DNA from: an uncultured Oscillibacter sp.
GTDB lineage: Bacteria; Bacillota; Clostridia; Oscillospirales; Oscillospiraceae
Direction: 5' to 3'
Assembly (NCBI GenBank): GCA_934574045.1
Contig: CAKTMK010000001.1
Span: forward strand, 1 to 64,000
Length of the DNA: 64,000 nucleotides
Shown: piece after piece, positions 8,249 through 16,737 of the stretch
How the letters are laid out: each line of letters begins with the position of its first letter
Position numbering within the stretch: the first letter of the stretch is position 1
Position numbers and translations under genes: made by a program
Notes under the pieces: generated by a model
What the model was told of the DNA's origin: nothing
Databases searched by the model: none
The model's input: the letters and a program-made list of their open reading frames with translations, nothing else

Positions 8249-9582
8249 GTCGCTTCTCCCCCTGTATGTTCCTTATAGTCTGTTTCTTTGTAAAATATGA
8301 CCTGCACGCCGGCATCGCCGGCGGAAAGCTCCGAGCCCAGTCCGGGGACCGCCGCCGCCCGCCCGCCGATCCGCAGCACCGGCGTCCGGTCCCGTTCTTC
8401 CGGCGGGATGCCCGCGTCGGCAAAGAGCCGCTTGAGGGACCGGCTCCCCCGGCTCCCGGGAAGGGTCAGCCGATCGCCGGGCCGCCACGCGGTCACCTGT
8501 GCCGCGCCATCCAGCCGCACCCGGCAGGAAAACGCCCCCGGCGGCCCCGCCGCGTCCAGCGTCACGCGCCACGCGCCGAAACAGACCGTCCCGCCCGGCG
8601 GCAGCTCCGCCGGCTCCGGCACAGGCGGCAGGCGGAAAAGCTCCAGCGCTTCGCCGCCGTTTTTCGCCGTCATTCCATAGGGCAGGGCGCAGGACGCGCC
8701 CGGCTTCAGCTCCAGCGCCGCCCGGACGTGGACGGCGGAAAGATCCCGCCGCCGCCCGCACAGCCGCTCCATTATCAGCAGCACCGCGCGGCCCTGTACG
8801 CTCTCCGGCGCGGCCCGCAGCGCCGCCCAGTCCAGCCGCAGGCCCTCCGGCCCGGACTGGGCCGTATCCGCCAGCGCCCGCGCCGCCGCGTCCAGCGCCG
8901 CGCTGTCCGCCGCCAGCAGTCCGGCGGCCCGGGCCATGTTCTCCGCCGCCCGGGGATTGATCTCCCGCAGGACCGGCAGGACCCTGTGCCGCAGGAGGTT
9001 GCGCGCGGCATCGTCCGCGCCGTTCGTCTCGTCCTCCACATGGGGTAGTCCCCTGACCACGGCGTATTCCTCCAGCTCCCGCCGGGTCAGCGCCAAAAAC
9101 GGCCGGTAAACGTTCCCCCGCACCGGGGGGATGCCCAGTCCGGCAGAGCCGGTGCCCCGGCAGAGATTCAAAAGCATGGTCTCCGCGTTGTCGTCGGCGT
9201 GGTGGGCGGTCAGGACAGCGGCCTGCTCCCGGCGGGCCGTCTCCTCCAAAAAGGCGTACCGCAGCCGACGGGCGGCCTCCTCCACCGACAGGCCCTCCCG
9301 CGCCGCCAGTGCGGCCGTTTCGCCCCGTCCGGCGAAAAAGGGAACGCCCCGCGCGGCACAGTATTCCCGGACGAACATCTCGTCCCGGTCCGCCGCCGCG
9401 CCCCGGAGCTGATGGTTGAAGTGGGCGGCCAGCACCCGCGCGTCCCGCTCCACCGCCCAGCGCAGCACGGCATCCAGCAGACACATGGAATCCACCCCGC
9501 CGGACACCGCGCACAAAAGCGCCGCCCCGGCGGCGGGGAAATGCTCCGACAGAAACCGCCGCGCGGGCAAAAGCTCATTCAT
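8245..9582 (-). CDS. tilS: tRNA(Ile)-lysidine synthetase TilS
   Basis: Modifies C34 of the CAU-anticodon tRNA-Ile to lysidine so that it reads AUA, using ATP and lysine. The 445-aa protein opens with the PP-loop SGGVDSMCLLDA (from residue 27), followed by AHFNHQLRG and the TAHHADDNAETMLL motif. The C-terminal third matches the TilS substrate-binding and C-terminal domains (RPGDRLTLPGSRGSRSLK, then DAGIPPEERD). Its start overlaps the end of dnaB by 8 bases. Confidence 0.94.
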   Translation of the reverse strand: MNELLPARRFLSEHFPAAGAALLCAVSGGVDSMCLLDAVLRWAVERDARVLAAHFNHQLRGAAADRDEMFVREYCAARGVPFFAGRGETAALAAREGLSVEEAARRLRYAFLEETARREQAAVLTAHHADDNAETMLLNLCRGTGSAGLGIPPVRGNVYRPFLALTRRELEEYAVVRGLPHVEDETNGADDAARNLLRHRVLPVLREINPRAAENMARAAGLLAADSAALDAAARALADTAQSGPEGLRLDWAALRAAPESVQGRAVLLIMERLCGRRRDLSAVHVRAALELKPGASCALPYGMTAKNGGEALELFRLPPVPEPAELPPGGTVCFGAWRVTLDAAGPPGAFSCRVRLDGAAQVTAWRPGDRLTLPGSRGSRSLKRLFADAGIPPEERDRTPVLRIGGRAAAVPGLGSELSAGDAGVQVIFYKETDYKEHTGGEAT

Positions 9583-10930
9583 CCTCGTCGTACCGTCTCT
9601 CCAGCGTGCCGAACATGGTATACTCCGGCACCCACTTCAGCTCCACCTTTCCGGTCTCGCCGTGGCGGTTCTTGGCCACGATGCACTCGGCGATGTTGCG
9701 CTTTTCCGAGTCCTCATTATAATAGTCGTCCCGGTAGAGGAACAGAACGATGTCCGCGTCCTGCTCGATGGCGCCGGAATCCCGCAGGTCGGAGAGCATA
9801 GGCCGCTTGTCGTCCCGCTTTTCGTTGGCGCGGGAGAGCTGGCTCAGACACAGCACCGGCACATCCAGCTCCTTGGCCATGACTTTGAGCGTCCGCGAAA
9901 TGTCGGAGACCACCTGCTGGCGGCTCTCGCCGGAATAGCCCTTGCCCCCGGCGGAGGTCATCAATTGCAGATAGTCGATGACCACAAGGCCCAGCCGGTC
10001 CAGCCGGCGGCACTTGGCGTTCATATCCGCCACGGAGAGGAGCGGGTTGTCGTCGATGCGGATGTCCACCCGGTTGAGGACCTCCGCCGCGTCGGCGATC
10101 TTGGCCCAGTCCGTCTCCCGCAGGTCGCCGGTGCGCAGGCGGTTGTTCTCCACCAGCGCCTCGGCGGACAAAAGCCGCGTGACGAGCTGCTCCTTGGACA
10201 TCTCCAGTGAAAAGACCGCCACGGTGGGCTGGTCCCCGCCCTTGGCGACGCTGAGCGCCATGTTCAGCGCCATGGAGGTCTTGCCCATGCCGGGACGGGC
10301 AGCCAGCAGGATGAGGTCGGACTTGTTGAGGCCGGTGATCTTCGTATCCAGCATGGAAAGGCCCGTGGAAAGCCCCGGCAGACCCGTCTCAGACTCGCCC
10401 ATCTCGCTGAGCCGGTCCAGCACGTCCGGCAGGACCTGACGCACCGGCGTCATTCCCTGCGCGCCGTGGCCCCGGCGGATGGCGAAGATCTTCTGCTCCG
10501 CCGCCTCCAGTGCTTCGGCGGCCTCGCCGCCGCCCTCCTGCACCATGGCGGTGATCTCCGACGCGGCCTGCGCCACCGCGCGCAGAAGCGCCTTGTCCCG
10601 CACGATGGCCGCGTACTCCATGACGTTGGCCGCGGTGGGCGTGATCTCCATGAGCTGGGCAAGGTAGGAGCGGGTGGTCTGGTCGTCGTAGGTCCCGTTT
10701 TTCTGCATCTCCTCCGCCACCGTGATCCCGTCGATAGGGCGGGCATAGGTGAACATGGAGCAGATCGTCTCGTAGATCTCCCGATTCTGGCGCAGGTAAA
10801 AATCCTCCGGCCGCAGCTTGTCTACGACCTCCTTCACGCAGTCCGGGTCGATCAGCATAGAGCCGAGCACCGCCTGCTCCCCCTCCAGCGAGTGGGGCAT
10901 CTGGCGTAGCAGGATATCCTCCGTGGGCAA
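9575..10930 (-). CDS. dnaB: Replicative DNA helicase DnaB (DnaC of Bacillus)
   Basis: Hexameric helicase that unwinds DNA at the replication fork. In 451 aa it has the N-terminal DnaB domain (PHSLEGEQAVLGSMLID, from residue 12), the linker helix and the RecA-like domain with Walker A ARPGMGKTS (211-219). It also has the C-terminal motif LSQLSRANEKRDDKRPMLSD. The start is a TTG at 10930, nine bases after GGAGG. The first ATG, at residue 11, would remove only a short variable segment. It lies downstream of rplI, the usual neighbour, with a small gene between. Confidence 0.95.
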   Translation of the reverse strand: MPTEDILLRQMPHSLEGEQAVLGSMLIDPDCVKEVVDKLRPEDFYLRQNREIYETICSMFTYARPIDGITVAEEMQKNGTYDDQTTRSYLAQLMEITPTAANVMEYAAIVRDKALLRAVAQAASEITAMVQEGGGEAAEALEAAEQKIFAIRRGHGAQGMTPVRQVLPDVLDRLSEMGESETGLPGLSTGLSMLDTKITGLNKSDLILLAARPGMGKTSMALNMALSVAKGGDQPTVAVFSLEMSKEQLVTRLLSAEALVENNRLRTGDLRETDWAKIADAAEVLNRVDIRIDDNPLLSVADMNAKCRRLDRLGLVVIDYLQLMTSAGGKGYSGESRQQVVSDISRTLKVMAKELDVPVLCLSQLSRANEKRDDKRPMLSDLRDSGAIEQDADIVLFLYRDDYYNEDSEKRNIAECIVAKNRHGETGKVELKWVPEYTMFGTLERRYDEDE

Positions 10931-10969
10931 GGTCCTTCACCTCCGCAAATTCCGTCCGGCGCGGCCGGA

Positions 10970-11233
10970 TCAGCGGCCGCCGGATCTGTCGTCCCGCAGC
11001 GTGCGGGGCTGGGCGGGGCGCTTGCGGCGGCTGCGGATCAGCGTTCCGATCCCCAGCCCCAGAATGCACGCGCCCGGCGTGGCCGCTCCGGGATGGCCTG
11101 CGGCAAAGGCCGCCGTCATCCACAAAAGGCCGCCCGCCGTCAAAAGCCAGCCGCTGCGGCTGCGCTCGCCATTGGCCGCGGTGGGCTGCTTCGCCGCAGG
11201 CGCGGCGGTCCGTTTCTTCTTTTTATGCTTCAT
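10970..11233 (-). CDS. Small basic membrane protein of unknown function
   Basis: I do not recognise this 87-aa protein. It begins with a strongly basic stretch (MKHKKKKR), then Ala/Pro-rich sequence. One long or two short hydrophobic segments follow (about residues 28-66, WLLTAGGLLWMTAAFA and CILGLGIGTLI), and the end is Arg-rich. An AAGGGAG lies nine bases before the ATG. It sits between rplI and dnaB on the same strand with short gaps, which favours a real gene, but the sequence is low-complexity. Confidence 0.55.
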   Translation of the reverse strand: MKHKKKKRTAAPAAKQPTAANGERSRSGWLLTAGGLLWMTAAFAAGHPGAATPGACILGLGIGTLIRSRRKRPAQPRTLRDDRSGGR

Positions 11234-11281
11234 GCAGGCGGCTCCCTTCCGGCTCGGCCCGCCAACAGGCGGGCCGGAGTC

Positions 11282-11728
11282 TCACTCCTCGCAGACGGTG
11301 ACGGACACCGTCCCCGTGACCTCAAAGCCCAGCTTGGCCTTGACCTGATACCCGCCGAAAGCCTTGATCGGCTCGTCGAGCACCAGCTTCTGCTTGGGGA
11401 TATTCAGGCCGAACTGCTTCATCAGCCCGTCGGAGATCTCCTTGGTGGTCACGGCGCCGAACAGCCGCCCGCCGTTTCCGGCCTTGGCGGGGATCTTGAC
11501 CATGCACTCCTTCAGCTTCTCCGCCGTGGCCTGAGCCTCCGCCTTCAGGCGGGCCTCCTCGGCCCGGCGGGCCTTTTCCTTCAGGTTCATCGTGTTGATG
11601 GCGTCCGCCGTGGCGGCCTCGGCCAGCTTGCGGGGCAGGAGGAAGTTGCGGGCGTAGCCCTCGGAGACCTCCACCAGCTGGCCCTTCTTGCCCTGGCCCT
11701 TCACATCCTGCATCAAAATGACTTTCAT
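11282..11728 (-). CDS. rplI: 50S ribosomal protein L9
   Basis: L9 binds domain V of 23S rRNA near the L1 stalk and helps keep reading frame. The 148-aa protein has the N-terminal MKVILMQDVKGQGKKGQLVEV globule, GYARNFLLPRKLA, a charged central helix and the C-terminal domain with NGGRLFGAVTTKEI. Length is normal. It follows gdpP after a short gap, as in many Bacillota. Confidence 0.97.
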   Translation of the reverse strand: MKVILMQDVKGQGKKGQLVEVSEGYARNFLLPRKLAEAATADAINTMNLKEKARRAEEARLKAEAQATAEKLKECMVKIPAKAGNGGRLFGAVTTKEISDGLMKQFGLNIPKQKLVLDEPIKAFGGYQVKAKLGFEVTGTVSVTVCEE

Positions 11729-11771
11729 CGGTATCTCTCCTTCATTTTCAGCCGGTCCGCAGGACCGCTTT

Positions 11772-13757
11772 TTACTTTTCCAGATAGGCGTCGATGGCGT
11801 CGCGCAGCTGCGCGCCCACCGTCTCCGGGTCGGCGTTTTCGATGCGCCCGCCGGCGGTGGTGGAATTGCCGCCGCCGCCCAGCGTCTCCAGTATGACCTG
11901 CACGTTGATGTCGCCCAAAGAGCGGGCGGACATCAGTACGTCCGTCCCGGATCGGTACACCACGAACGACGCCTGCACGCCCTTGAGCGTGAGCAGCTCG
12001 TCCGCCGCCTGCGCCGCGGTCACGCGCTCCACGCCGTCGGCCTCCACCACGGAAACGGCGATGTCCCCGTGGTACAGCTCCGCCTGACGGATGATGTCGT
12101 AGCGGGAAACCATCTCGTCCAGATCGTTCTGAAACAGCTTCTGCACGTCGCTGGTGTCCGCGCCCGCCCGGCGCAGGAACGCCGCGGCCTCAAAGGTCCG
12201 CCCGCCGGTGCGCATGGTGAAGTGCTTCGTGTCCAGCACGATGCCCGCCAGCAGCGCCTCGGCCTCCTCGCCCAGAAGGTCGCTTGGCTCCACCAGATAC
12301 TGCAAAAGCTCCGTCACCAGCTCCGACGCGGAGGAGGCATACGGCTCGTGGAAGTTCAGCGCGGCGTTTTCAATGTAGCTGGCGGCCCGGCGGTGGTGGT
12401 CGATCACGGCCACCCGGTTGCAGGACTCCAGCAGGGACGGACTCTCCACGAAATCGGGCCGGTTGGTATCCACCACGATCAGAAGCGCCCCCGGCTGCAT
12501 CCGCAGCAGCGCCTCGTTCCCGCCGATAAACACGCCGGCGTACTCCGGCCGCGCCCGCAGCTTTTTCAGGATCTCACCGGCGGCGTTGTGGTTCAGGTCG
12601 ATGACCACCTGGGGCTGCTTGCCCAGCTTTCTGGCGGCGCAGCAAAGGCCCGCCGCCGCGCCCACCGCGTCCATGTCGGCAAAGTTGTGGCCCATGATGT
12701 AGACCTGCCGCGCGTCGTCCATCAGCTCGCCCAGCGCGTTGGCCATCACCCGGGACTTTACCTTGGTTCGCTTCTCCGTGCTCTTGGCCCGGCCACCGTA
12801 AAATTCAAAGTCCAGCTTTCCGCGGACCACGGCCTGATCGCCGCCGCGGCTGAGCGCCATCTCCAGCGACAGCGCCGCGTTTTTGTAAAGCTCCGCCATG
12901 CCCTCGGCGTCCTTGCCCACGCCGATGGACAGCGTGGGGTGCGCGCCCTCGCCGCCCACCTCGCGCATGGCGTCCAGCACGGAGAATTTGTCCGCCACCA
13001 GACGGGCGTAGTCCTTTTCCTCCATCAAGAGGAGATAGCGGTCCCGGTTCGTCTTGACCAACAGGCCGGAATCCACCGCCCAGCGGCTCAGTTTTTCGTC
13101 GATCTGGGCCTGAATGGCGCTGCGCTGGGCCTCGCCGCTGACCTTCATCAGGTCCTCGTAATTGTCCACCGTCAGGATTGCCACAATGGGGCGGGACTCT
13201 TCGAACCGCTCCCGCATGGCGTCGTACTCCGTGGTGTCCACCCAGTAGGTGGTGGCTACCAGATTCTGCGCCCCGTCCCGGCCCTTGGCACGGACAAGGC
13301 TGCCGTACACCCGGAAGCGGCGGCTGTTCATCGCCACCCGCTCCGGGCACTCCTGCTTACCCTCCAGCAGCCACTCCACCGGAAAGTCCGGCACCGTGTC
13401 CTCCACCTTGATCTCAAACACGTGCTCCCGCACGCCGGCCAGCTGCAAAAAGTCCTCGTTGCTCCAGATGACCTCGCCGGTGTCCGGCCGGAACACCATG
13501 ATGGGCAGCGGCGAGTTGATGAGGGTGGACTTGCTGGCGGCGTCCACGCTGCCGGTGAGATTATTGATATACTGCAAAATACCCTGCTTGCGCTTCTGGG
13601 CGCTGGAGCGGAAATAGAGATACAGCGCCGCCGTGGCCGCCGCCTCCACGGCCGCCAGCATCGGCTTGAACGGGACCGCCGCCGCCGAAAACAGCAGCAT
13701 ACACAAAAAGTACAGCTTCAGATTCGGCTCCAGCAGTCTGGAAAATTTTTTATTCAT
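11772..13757 (-). CDS. gdpP: Cyclic-di-AMP phosphodiesterase GdpP
   Basis: Degrades the second messenger c-di-AMP to pApA at the membrane. In 661 aa: two hydrophobic helices (about 14-49), a PAS domain (about 80-175), a degenerate GGDEF domain (about 190-315), and DHH/DHHA1 phosphodiesterase domains (about 350-655). Catalytic metal ligands are visible as H357, D361 and D363 in GHNFADMDA, and D453-H454-H455. The DHHA1 glycine-rich loop GGGGNSTTAGG is near the end. First gene of the long minus-strand run, with its own promoter at 13823-13851. Confidence 0.95.
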   Translation of the reverse strand: MNKKFSRLLEPNLKLYFLCMLLFSAAAVPFKPMLAAVEAAATAALYLYFRSSAQKRKQGILQYINNLTGSVDAASKSTLINSPLPIMVFRPDTGEVIWSNEDFLQLAGVREHVFEIKVEDTVPDFPVEWLLEGKQECPERVAMNSRRFRVYGSLVRAKGRDGAQNLVATTYWVDTTEYDAMRERFEESRPIVAILTVDNYEDLMKVSGEAQRSAIQAQIDEKLSRWAVDSGLLVKTNRDRYLLLMEEKDYARLVADKFSVLDAMREVGGEGAHPTLSIGVGKDAEGMAELYKNAALSLEMALSRGGDQAVVRGKLDFEFYGGRAKSTEKRTKVKSRVMANALGELMDDARQVYIMGHNFADMDAVGAAAGLCCAARKLGKQPQVVIDLNHNAAGEILKKLRARPEYAGVFIGGNEALLRMQPGALLIVVDTNRPDFVESPSLLESCNRVAVIDHHRRAASYIENAALNFHEPYASSASELVTELLQYLVEPSDLLGEEAEALLAGIVLDTKHFTMRTGGRTFEAAAFLRRAGADTSDVQKLFQNDLDEMVSRYDIIRQAELYHGDIAVSVVEADGVERVTAAQAADELLTLKGVQASFVVYRSGTDVLMSARSLGDINVQVILETLGGGGNSTTAGGRIENADPETVGAQLRDAIDAYLEK

Positions 13758-13822
13758 ATGGATCGTTCTCCTCCGGCGCGGGGCGCCGTACGCAATATGA
13801 CCGCATACTGATAGATTTTATA

Positions 13823-13851
13823 AGTATACCACCCCTTCCCCTTTCCGGCAA
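13823..13851 (-). promoter_or_regulatory. Promoter of gdpP and the downstream gene run
   Basis: On the minus strand TTGCCG (13846-13851) is followed after 17 bases by TATACT (13823-13828). A TGG immediately before the -10 makes it an extended -10 element. It lies 65 bases before the gdpP start. Confidence 0.7.
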
Positions 13852-13911
13852 CATTTTTTCATACCTGTCCGCATTTTCCCCAAATCCGAACGGCTGTTTT
13901 TGAAAAAAGTG

Positions 13912-13940
13912 TATACAACGCCGTACGAATGTGGTATACT
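13912..13940 (+). promoter_or_regulatory. Promoter of rnj
   Basis: TATACA (13912-13917), 17 bases, then TATACT (13935-13940) with TGG directly upstream (extended -10). The same TGGTATACT element occurs on the opposite strand for gdpP. Predicted transcripts start about 350 bases before rnj. Confidence 0.6.
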
Positions 13941-14296
13941 ATCCTGTAATTACCGCCCAATACCCCGTGCGCAGTGCGTCGAGCCGGACTTTTCCCGCTC
14001 CGCCGCCGGGGAGGCGCAGGCGGAACGACTTTGTATTTGACCGGGCAGGACCGCGGTCCCATCCCGGTTTAATAAACGGACAATCTCACAGATTCGGCGC
14101 GGACGCAGTCCGCCCATCCGCCGGCGAAACGGGGCCGGGCGGAGGGCGGTCCGTCCCTGGTTCGGCGCGGCTCTTTGCGGCATTTCATGCGGTGCAAAGG
14201 GCTTCCGCGTCTTACCCCGGCGCGCGTTTTTTGCCGTGCATCCGTGAGAGCTTCGTGCGATTTTATTCTGATATTTGATAAAGGAGTTCTCAATTT

Positions 14297-15955
14297 ATGG
14301 CAGAAAAACTGAAGATCATTCCCCTTGGGGGACTGGACGAGATCGGCAAGAACATGACCGTGTACGAATACGGCGGCGAAATGATCGTCGTGGACTGCGG
14401 CATGGCCTTTCCCGGCGACGACATGTACGGCATCGACCTGGTGATCCCGGACGTGACGTATCTGGTGAAGAACCGGACGCGGGTCCGGGGCCTGTTCATC
14501 ACCCATGGGCACGAGGACCACATCGGCGCCATCCCCTACGTGCTCAAGCAGATCAATCTCCCCATCTACTGCACCCGGCTCACCGCGGGGCTTATCAAGC
14601 TCAAGCTGGAGGAGCACGGGCTGGTCAAGTCCACCAAGCTCATTACCGTGGAGCCGGGCGAGACGGTGCGGGCCGGCAAGTTCAACGTGGAGTTCATCCA
14701 CGTGAACCACTCCATTGCCGACTCCGTGGCCTTCGCCATCCACACCCGGATGGGCACCGTGGTCCACACCGGCGACTTCAAGATCGACTCCACCCCCATC
14801 GACGGTGAGGTCATGGATCTGGCCCGGCTGGGCGCGCTGGGGAAGGAGGGCGTTCTGGCCCTGTGCGCGGACTCCACCAACGTGGAGCGTCCGGGCTTTA
14901 CCCCGTCGGAAAAGCTGGTGGGCGCCACGTTCATGCGCCAGTTCACCGGCTGCAATGAGCGCATCATCGTCACCACCTTCGCCTCCAACGTCCACCGCAT
15001 CCAGCAGGTGCTGGACGCCGCCGCCGCCACAGGGCGGAAGGTGGCCGTCACCGGCCGGTCCATGGAGAACATGATGAAAGTCTCCACGGAGCTGGGCTAT
15101 ATGAAGGTCCCCAAGAACACGCTGGTGGACATCAACAAGATCAAGGGCCTGCCGAAAAACAAGCAGGTCATCGTCACCACCGGCTCCCAGGGCGAGGAAA
15201 TGAGCGCGCTGTACCGCATGGCGTTCTCCACCCACCGGCAGGTGGAATTGGGCGCCGGGGACAAGGTCATTATCTCCGCCTCCGCCATCCCCGGAAACGA
15301 GGTCACGGTGGGCCGCGTCATCAACGAGCTGTTCCGCAAGGGCGTGAACGTGATCTACAACCGGGCGGATATGCTCCATGTCTCCGGCCACGCCTGTCAG
15401 GAGGAGCTGAAGATCGTCCACGCGCTGACCAAGCCCCGTTTCTTCATCCCGCTCCACGGCGAGCAGCGGATGCTCCAGATCCACTCCCAGCTGGCCCAGT
15501 CCATGGGGATGGAGCGCAATCACATCGCCATCGCGGAAAACGGCTCCGTCATCGAGATCACCGGCAAGACCATGAAGCTGGGCGGCGCCGTTCCCGCCGG
15601 AGAGGTCTATGTGGACGGCTCCGGCGTGGGCGACGTGGGCGCGGTGGTTATGCGGGACCGCAAGCGCCTTGCCGAGGACGGCATGGTGGTGGTGATCCTG
15701 CCCGTCTCCTCCCACGACGGGCAGCTCCTCTCCAAGCCGGAGATCGTCACCCGCGGCTTTATCTATGTGAAGGAGTCCGACGATATGATGCGGGAGCTGG
15801 AGAGCATCGCCATGGAGGCCGCCGAGTCCGCGCCCCGCAAGCGCAGCCGGGACGACAGCGAGCTGCGCAGCGCGGTGAAGTCCGCGGTGAGCAACTACCT
15901 GTTCAAAAACACCCAGCGCAATCCCATGGTCATTCCCGTAGTCACCCGCCTGTAA
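14297..15955 (+). CDS. rnj: Ribonuclease J
   Basis: Metallo-beta-lactamase/beta-CASP nuclease with endo- and 5'-3' exonuclease activity, central to mRNA turnover and rRNA maturation in Bacillota. The 552-aa protein has the zinc motif H70-G-H72-E-D74-H75, VWHTGDFKID-type motif (VVHTGDFKID), GRSMENMMKVS in the beta-CASP domain and HVSGHACQEELK with FIPLHGEQRML near the C-terminal half. AAAGGAG precedes the ATG. It is monocistronic, ending at the terminator at 15966. I cannot tell RNase J1 from J2 by sequence alone. Confidence 0.95.
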   Translation: MAEKLKIIPLGGLDEIGKNMTVYEYGGEMIVVDCGMAFPGDDMYGIDLVIPDVTYLVKNRTRVRGLFITHGHEDHIGAIPYVLKQINLPIYCTRLTAGLIKLKLEEHGLVKSTKLITVEPGETVRAGKFNVEFIHVNHSIADSVAFAIHTRMGTVVHTGDFKIDSTPIDGEVMDLARLGALGKEGVLALCADSTNVERPGFTPSEKLVGATFMRQFTGCNERIIVTTFASNVHRIQQVLDAAAATGRKVAVTGRSMENMMKVSTELGYMKVPKNTLVDINKIKGLPKNKQVIVTTGSQGEEMSALYRMAFSTHRQVELGAGDKVIISASAIPGNEVTVGRVINELFRKGVNVIYNRADMLHVSGHACQEELKIVHALTKPRFFIPLHGEQRMLQIHSQLAQSMGMERNHIAIAENGSVIEITGKTMKLGGAVPAGEVYVDGSGVGDVGAVVMRDRKRLAEDGMVVVILPVSSHDGQLLSKPEIVTRGFIYVKESDDMMRELESIAMEAAESAPRKRSRDDSELRSAVKSAVSNYLFKNTQRNPMVIPVVTRL

Positions 15956-15965
15956 AAAACGATCC

Positions 15966-16002
15966 GGCCCGTCCGGCGCGATGCGCCGGACGGGCCTTTT
16001 TC
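15966..16002 (+). terminator. Rho-independent terminator after rnj
   Basis: GGCCCGTCCGGCGC, a 3-base loop, GCGCCGGACGGGCC, then TTTTTC. The stem is perfect, so this is a strong stop between rnj and spoVT. Confidence 0.9.
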
Positions 16003-16045
16003 TGCCGCGCCGCGCCGATTCCAAACAGTTCCAGCGCAGCCAGCC

Positions 16046-16074
16046 GCATAGGGAAACAAATCCTGCGGATACTA
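16046..16074 (+). promoter_or_regulatory. Sigma-G-like promoter of spoVT
   Basis: GCATA (16046-16050), 17 bases, then GATACTA (16068-16074). This fits the Bacillus sigma-G pattern (GHATR, 17-18 bases, CATNMTA) with one mismatch in the -10. B. subtilis spoVT is known to be transcribed by sigma-G in the forespore, so the match is in the expected place. Confidence 0.6.
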
Positions 16075-16113
16075 AGGCCGCGAACCAAATGATGCCTTAG
16101 GAGGAAGTCATAG

Positions 16114-16656
16114 ATGAAAGCGACTGGAATCGTGCGCCGCATCGACGATCTTGGGCGCGTCGTGATCCCCAAGGAGATCCGCCGCACCATGCGTATCCGT
16201 GAGGGCGACCCGTTGGAGATCTACACCAGCCGGGACGGCGAGGTGATCTTCAAGAAGTATTCCCTGCTGGGCGGCGTGGAGGACTTTGCCGGCCAGCTCT
16301 GCGAATCCGTCAGCAAGTCCACCGGCGCGGTCTGCGCCGTGGCCGACCGGGACAGCATCGTGGCCGTGGCCGGCGGCGGGCGGCGGGAGCTGCTGGGCAA
16401 GCACATCTCCCCCGAGCTGGAGGACCATCTGGAATCCCGCAAGATCTATCAGTTCGACCCGGCGCAGCCCCCCATGCCCGCCAGCGAGGCCACCGAAAAG
16501 TTTCAGGTCCTGCTGGCCGCGCCCATCCTGTCGGAGGGCGACCTGCTGGGCGCGGTCCTGTTCATCGGACAGGAACCGGCCATCCCCGTCAGCGAGACGG
16601 AATACAAGCTGGCTCAGACCATTGCCGCCTTTCTCGGCAAGCACATGGAGAGCTGA
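16114..16656 (+). CDS. spoVT: Stage V sporulation protein T (AbrB-type regulator)
   Basis: Forespore transcription factor that tunes sigma-G-dependent genes. The 180-aa protein has an N-terminal swapped-hairpin AbrB domain (MKATGIVRRIDDLGRVVIPK, to about residue 50) joined to a GAF-like sensor domain (about 55-178), the SpoVT two-domain layout. AbrB itself lacks the GAF part, so length separates the two. TAGGAGG precedes the ATG. Its presence implies the organism can sporulate. Confidence 0.95.
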   Translation: MKATGIVRRIDDLGRVVIPKEIRRTMRIREGDPLEIYTSRDGEVIFKKYSLLGGVEDFAGQLCESVSKSTGAVCAVADRDSIVAVAGGGRRELLGKHISPELEDHLESRKIYQFDPAQPPMPASEATEKFQVLLAAPILSEGDLLGAVLFIGQEPAIPVSETEYKLAQTIAAFLGKHMES

Positions 16657-16669
16657 CGCACACAAAAAA

Positions 16670-16700
16670 CGGTGTCCCCGGCAAATTGCCGGGGACACCG
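16670..16700. terminator. Bidirectional terminator between spoVT and the PhnD-like gene
   Basis: Perfect 14-bp stem (CGGTGTCCCCGGCA / TGCCGGGGACACCG) with a 3-base loop. On the minus strand it is followed by TTTTTTG, and on the plus strand by CTCGTTTTCC, so it serves both convergent genes. Confidence 0.9.
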
Positions 16701-16737
16701 CTCGTTTTCCGTTCCGCCGCTTCCGTCCGCGCCGCGT

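Larger units (their letters stand above)
13758..14296. other. Divergent gdpP/rnj control region with a ~350-base leader (no gene)
   Basis: This 539-base stretch holds two back-to-back promoters (13823-13851 minus, 13912-13940 plus) and a long G+C-rich leader ahead of rnj. The leader contains CCGGG..GGACCGCGGTCC..CCCGG (about 14040-14067) and GCGGAC-GCA-GTCCGC (about 14098-14112). A run of six T at 14228-14233 comes before the rnj RBS. I could not match it to 6S RNA, SRP RNA, RNase P RNA, tmRNA or a known riboswitch. A 115-codon frame (13931-14278) crosses it but has no RBS. Confidence 0.55.

Noticed and set aside
11688..13811. A 707-codon plus-strand frame over gdpP
   Set aside because: Antisense shadow of gdpP, with His/Leu/Arg-rich content and no motif.
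13931..14278. A 115-codon frame in the rnj leader
   Set aside because: It starts inside the -10 region, has no Shine-Dalgarno sequence, and its Pro/Arg/Ser-rich content resembles non-coding GC-rich DNA.
14069..16024. A 651-codon minus-strand frame over rnj
   Set aside because: Antisense to RNase J; low-complexity, no RBS.
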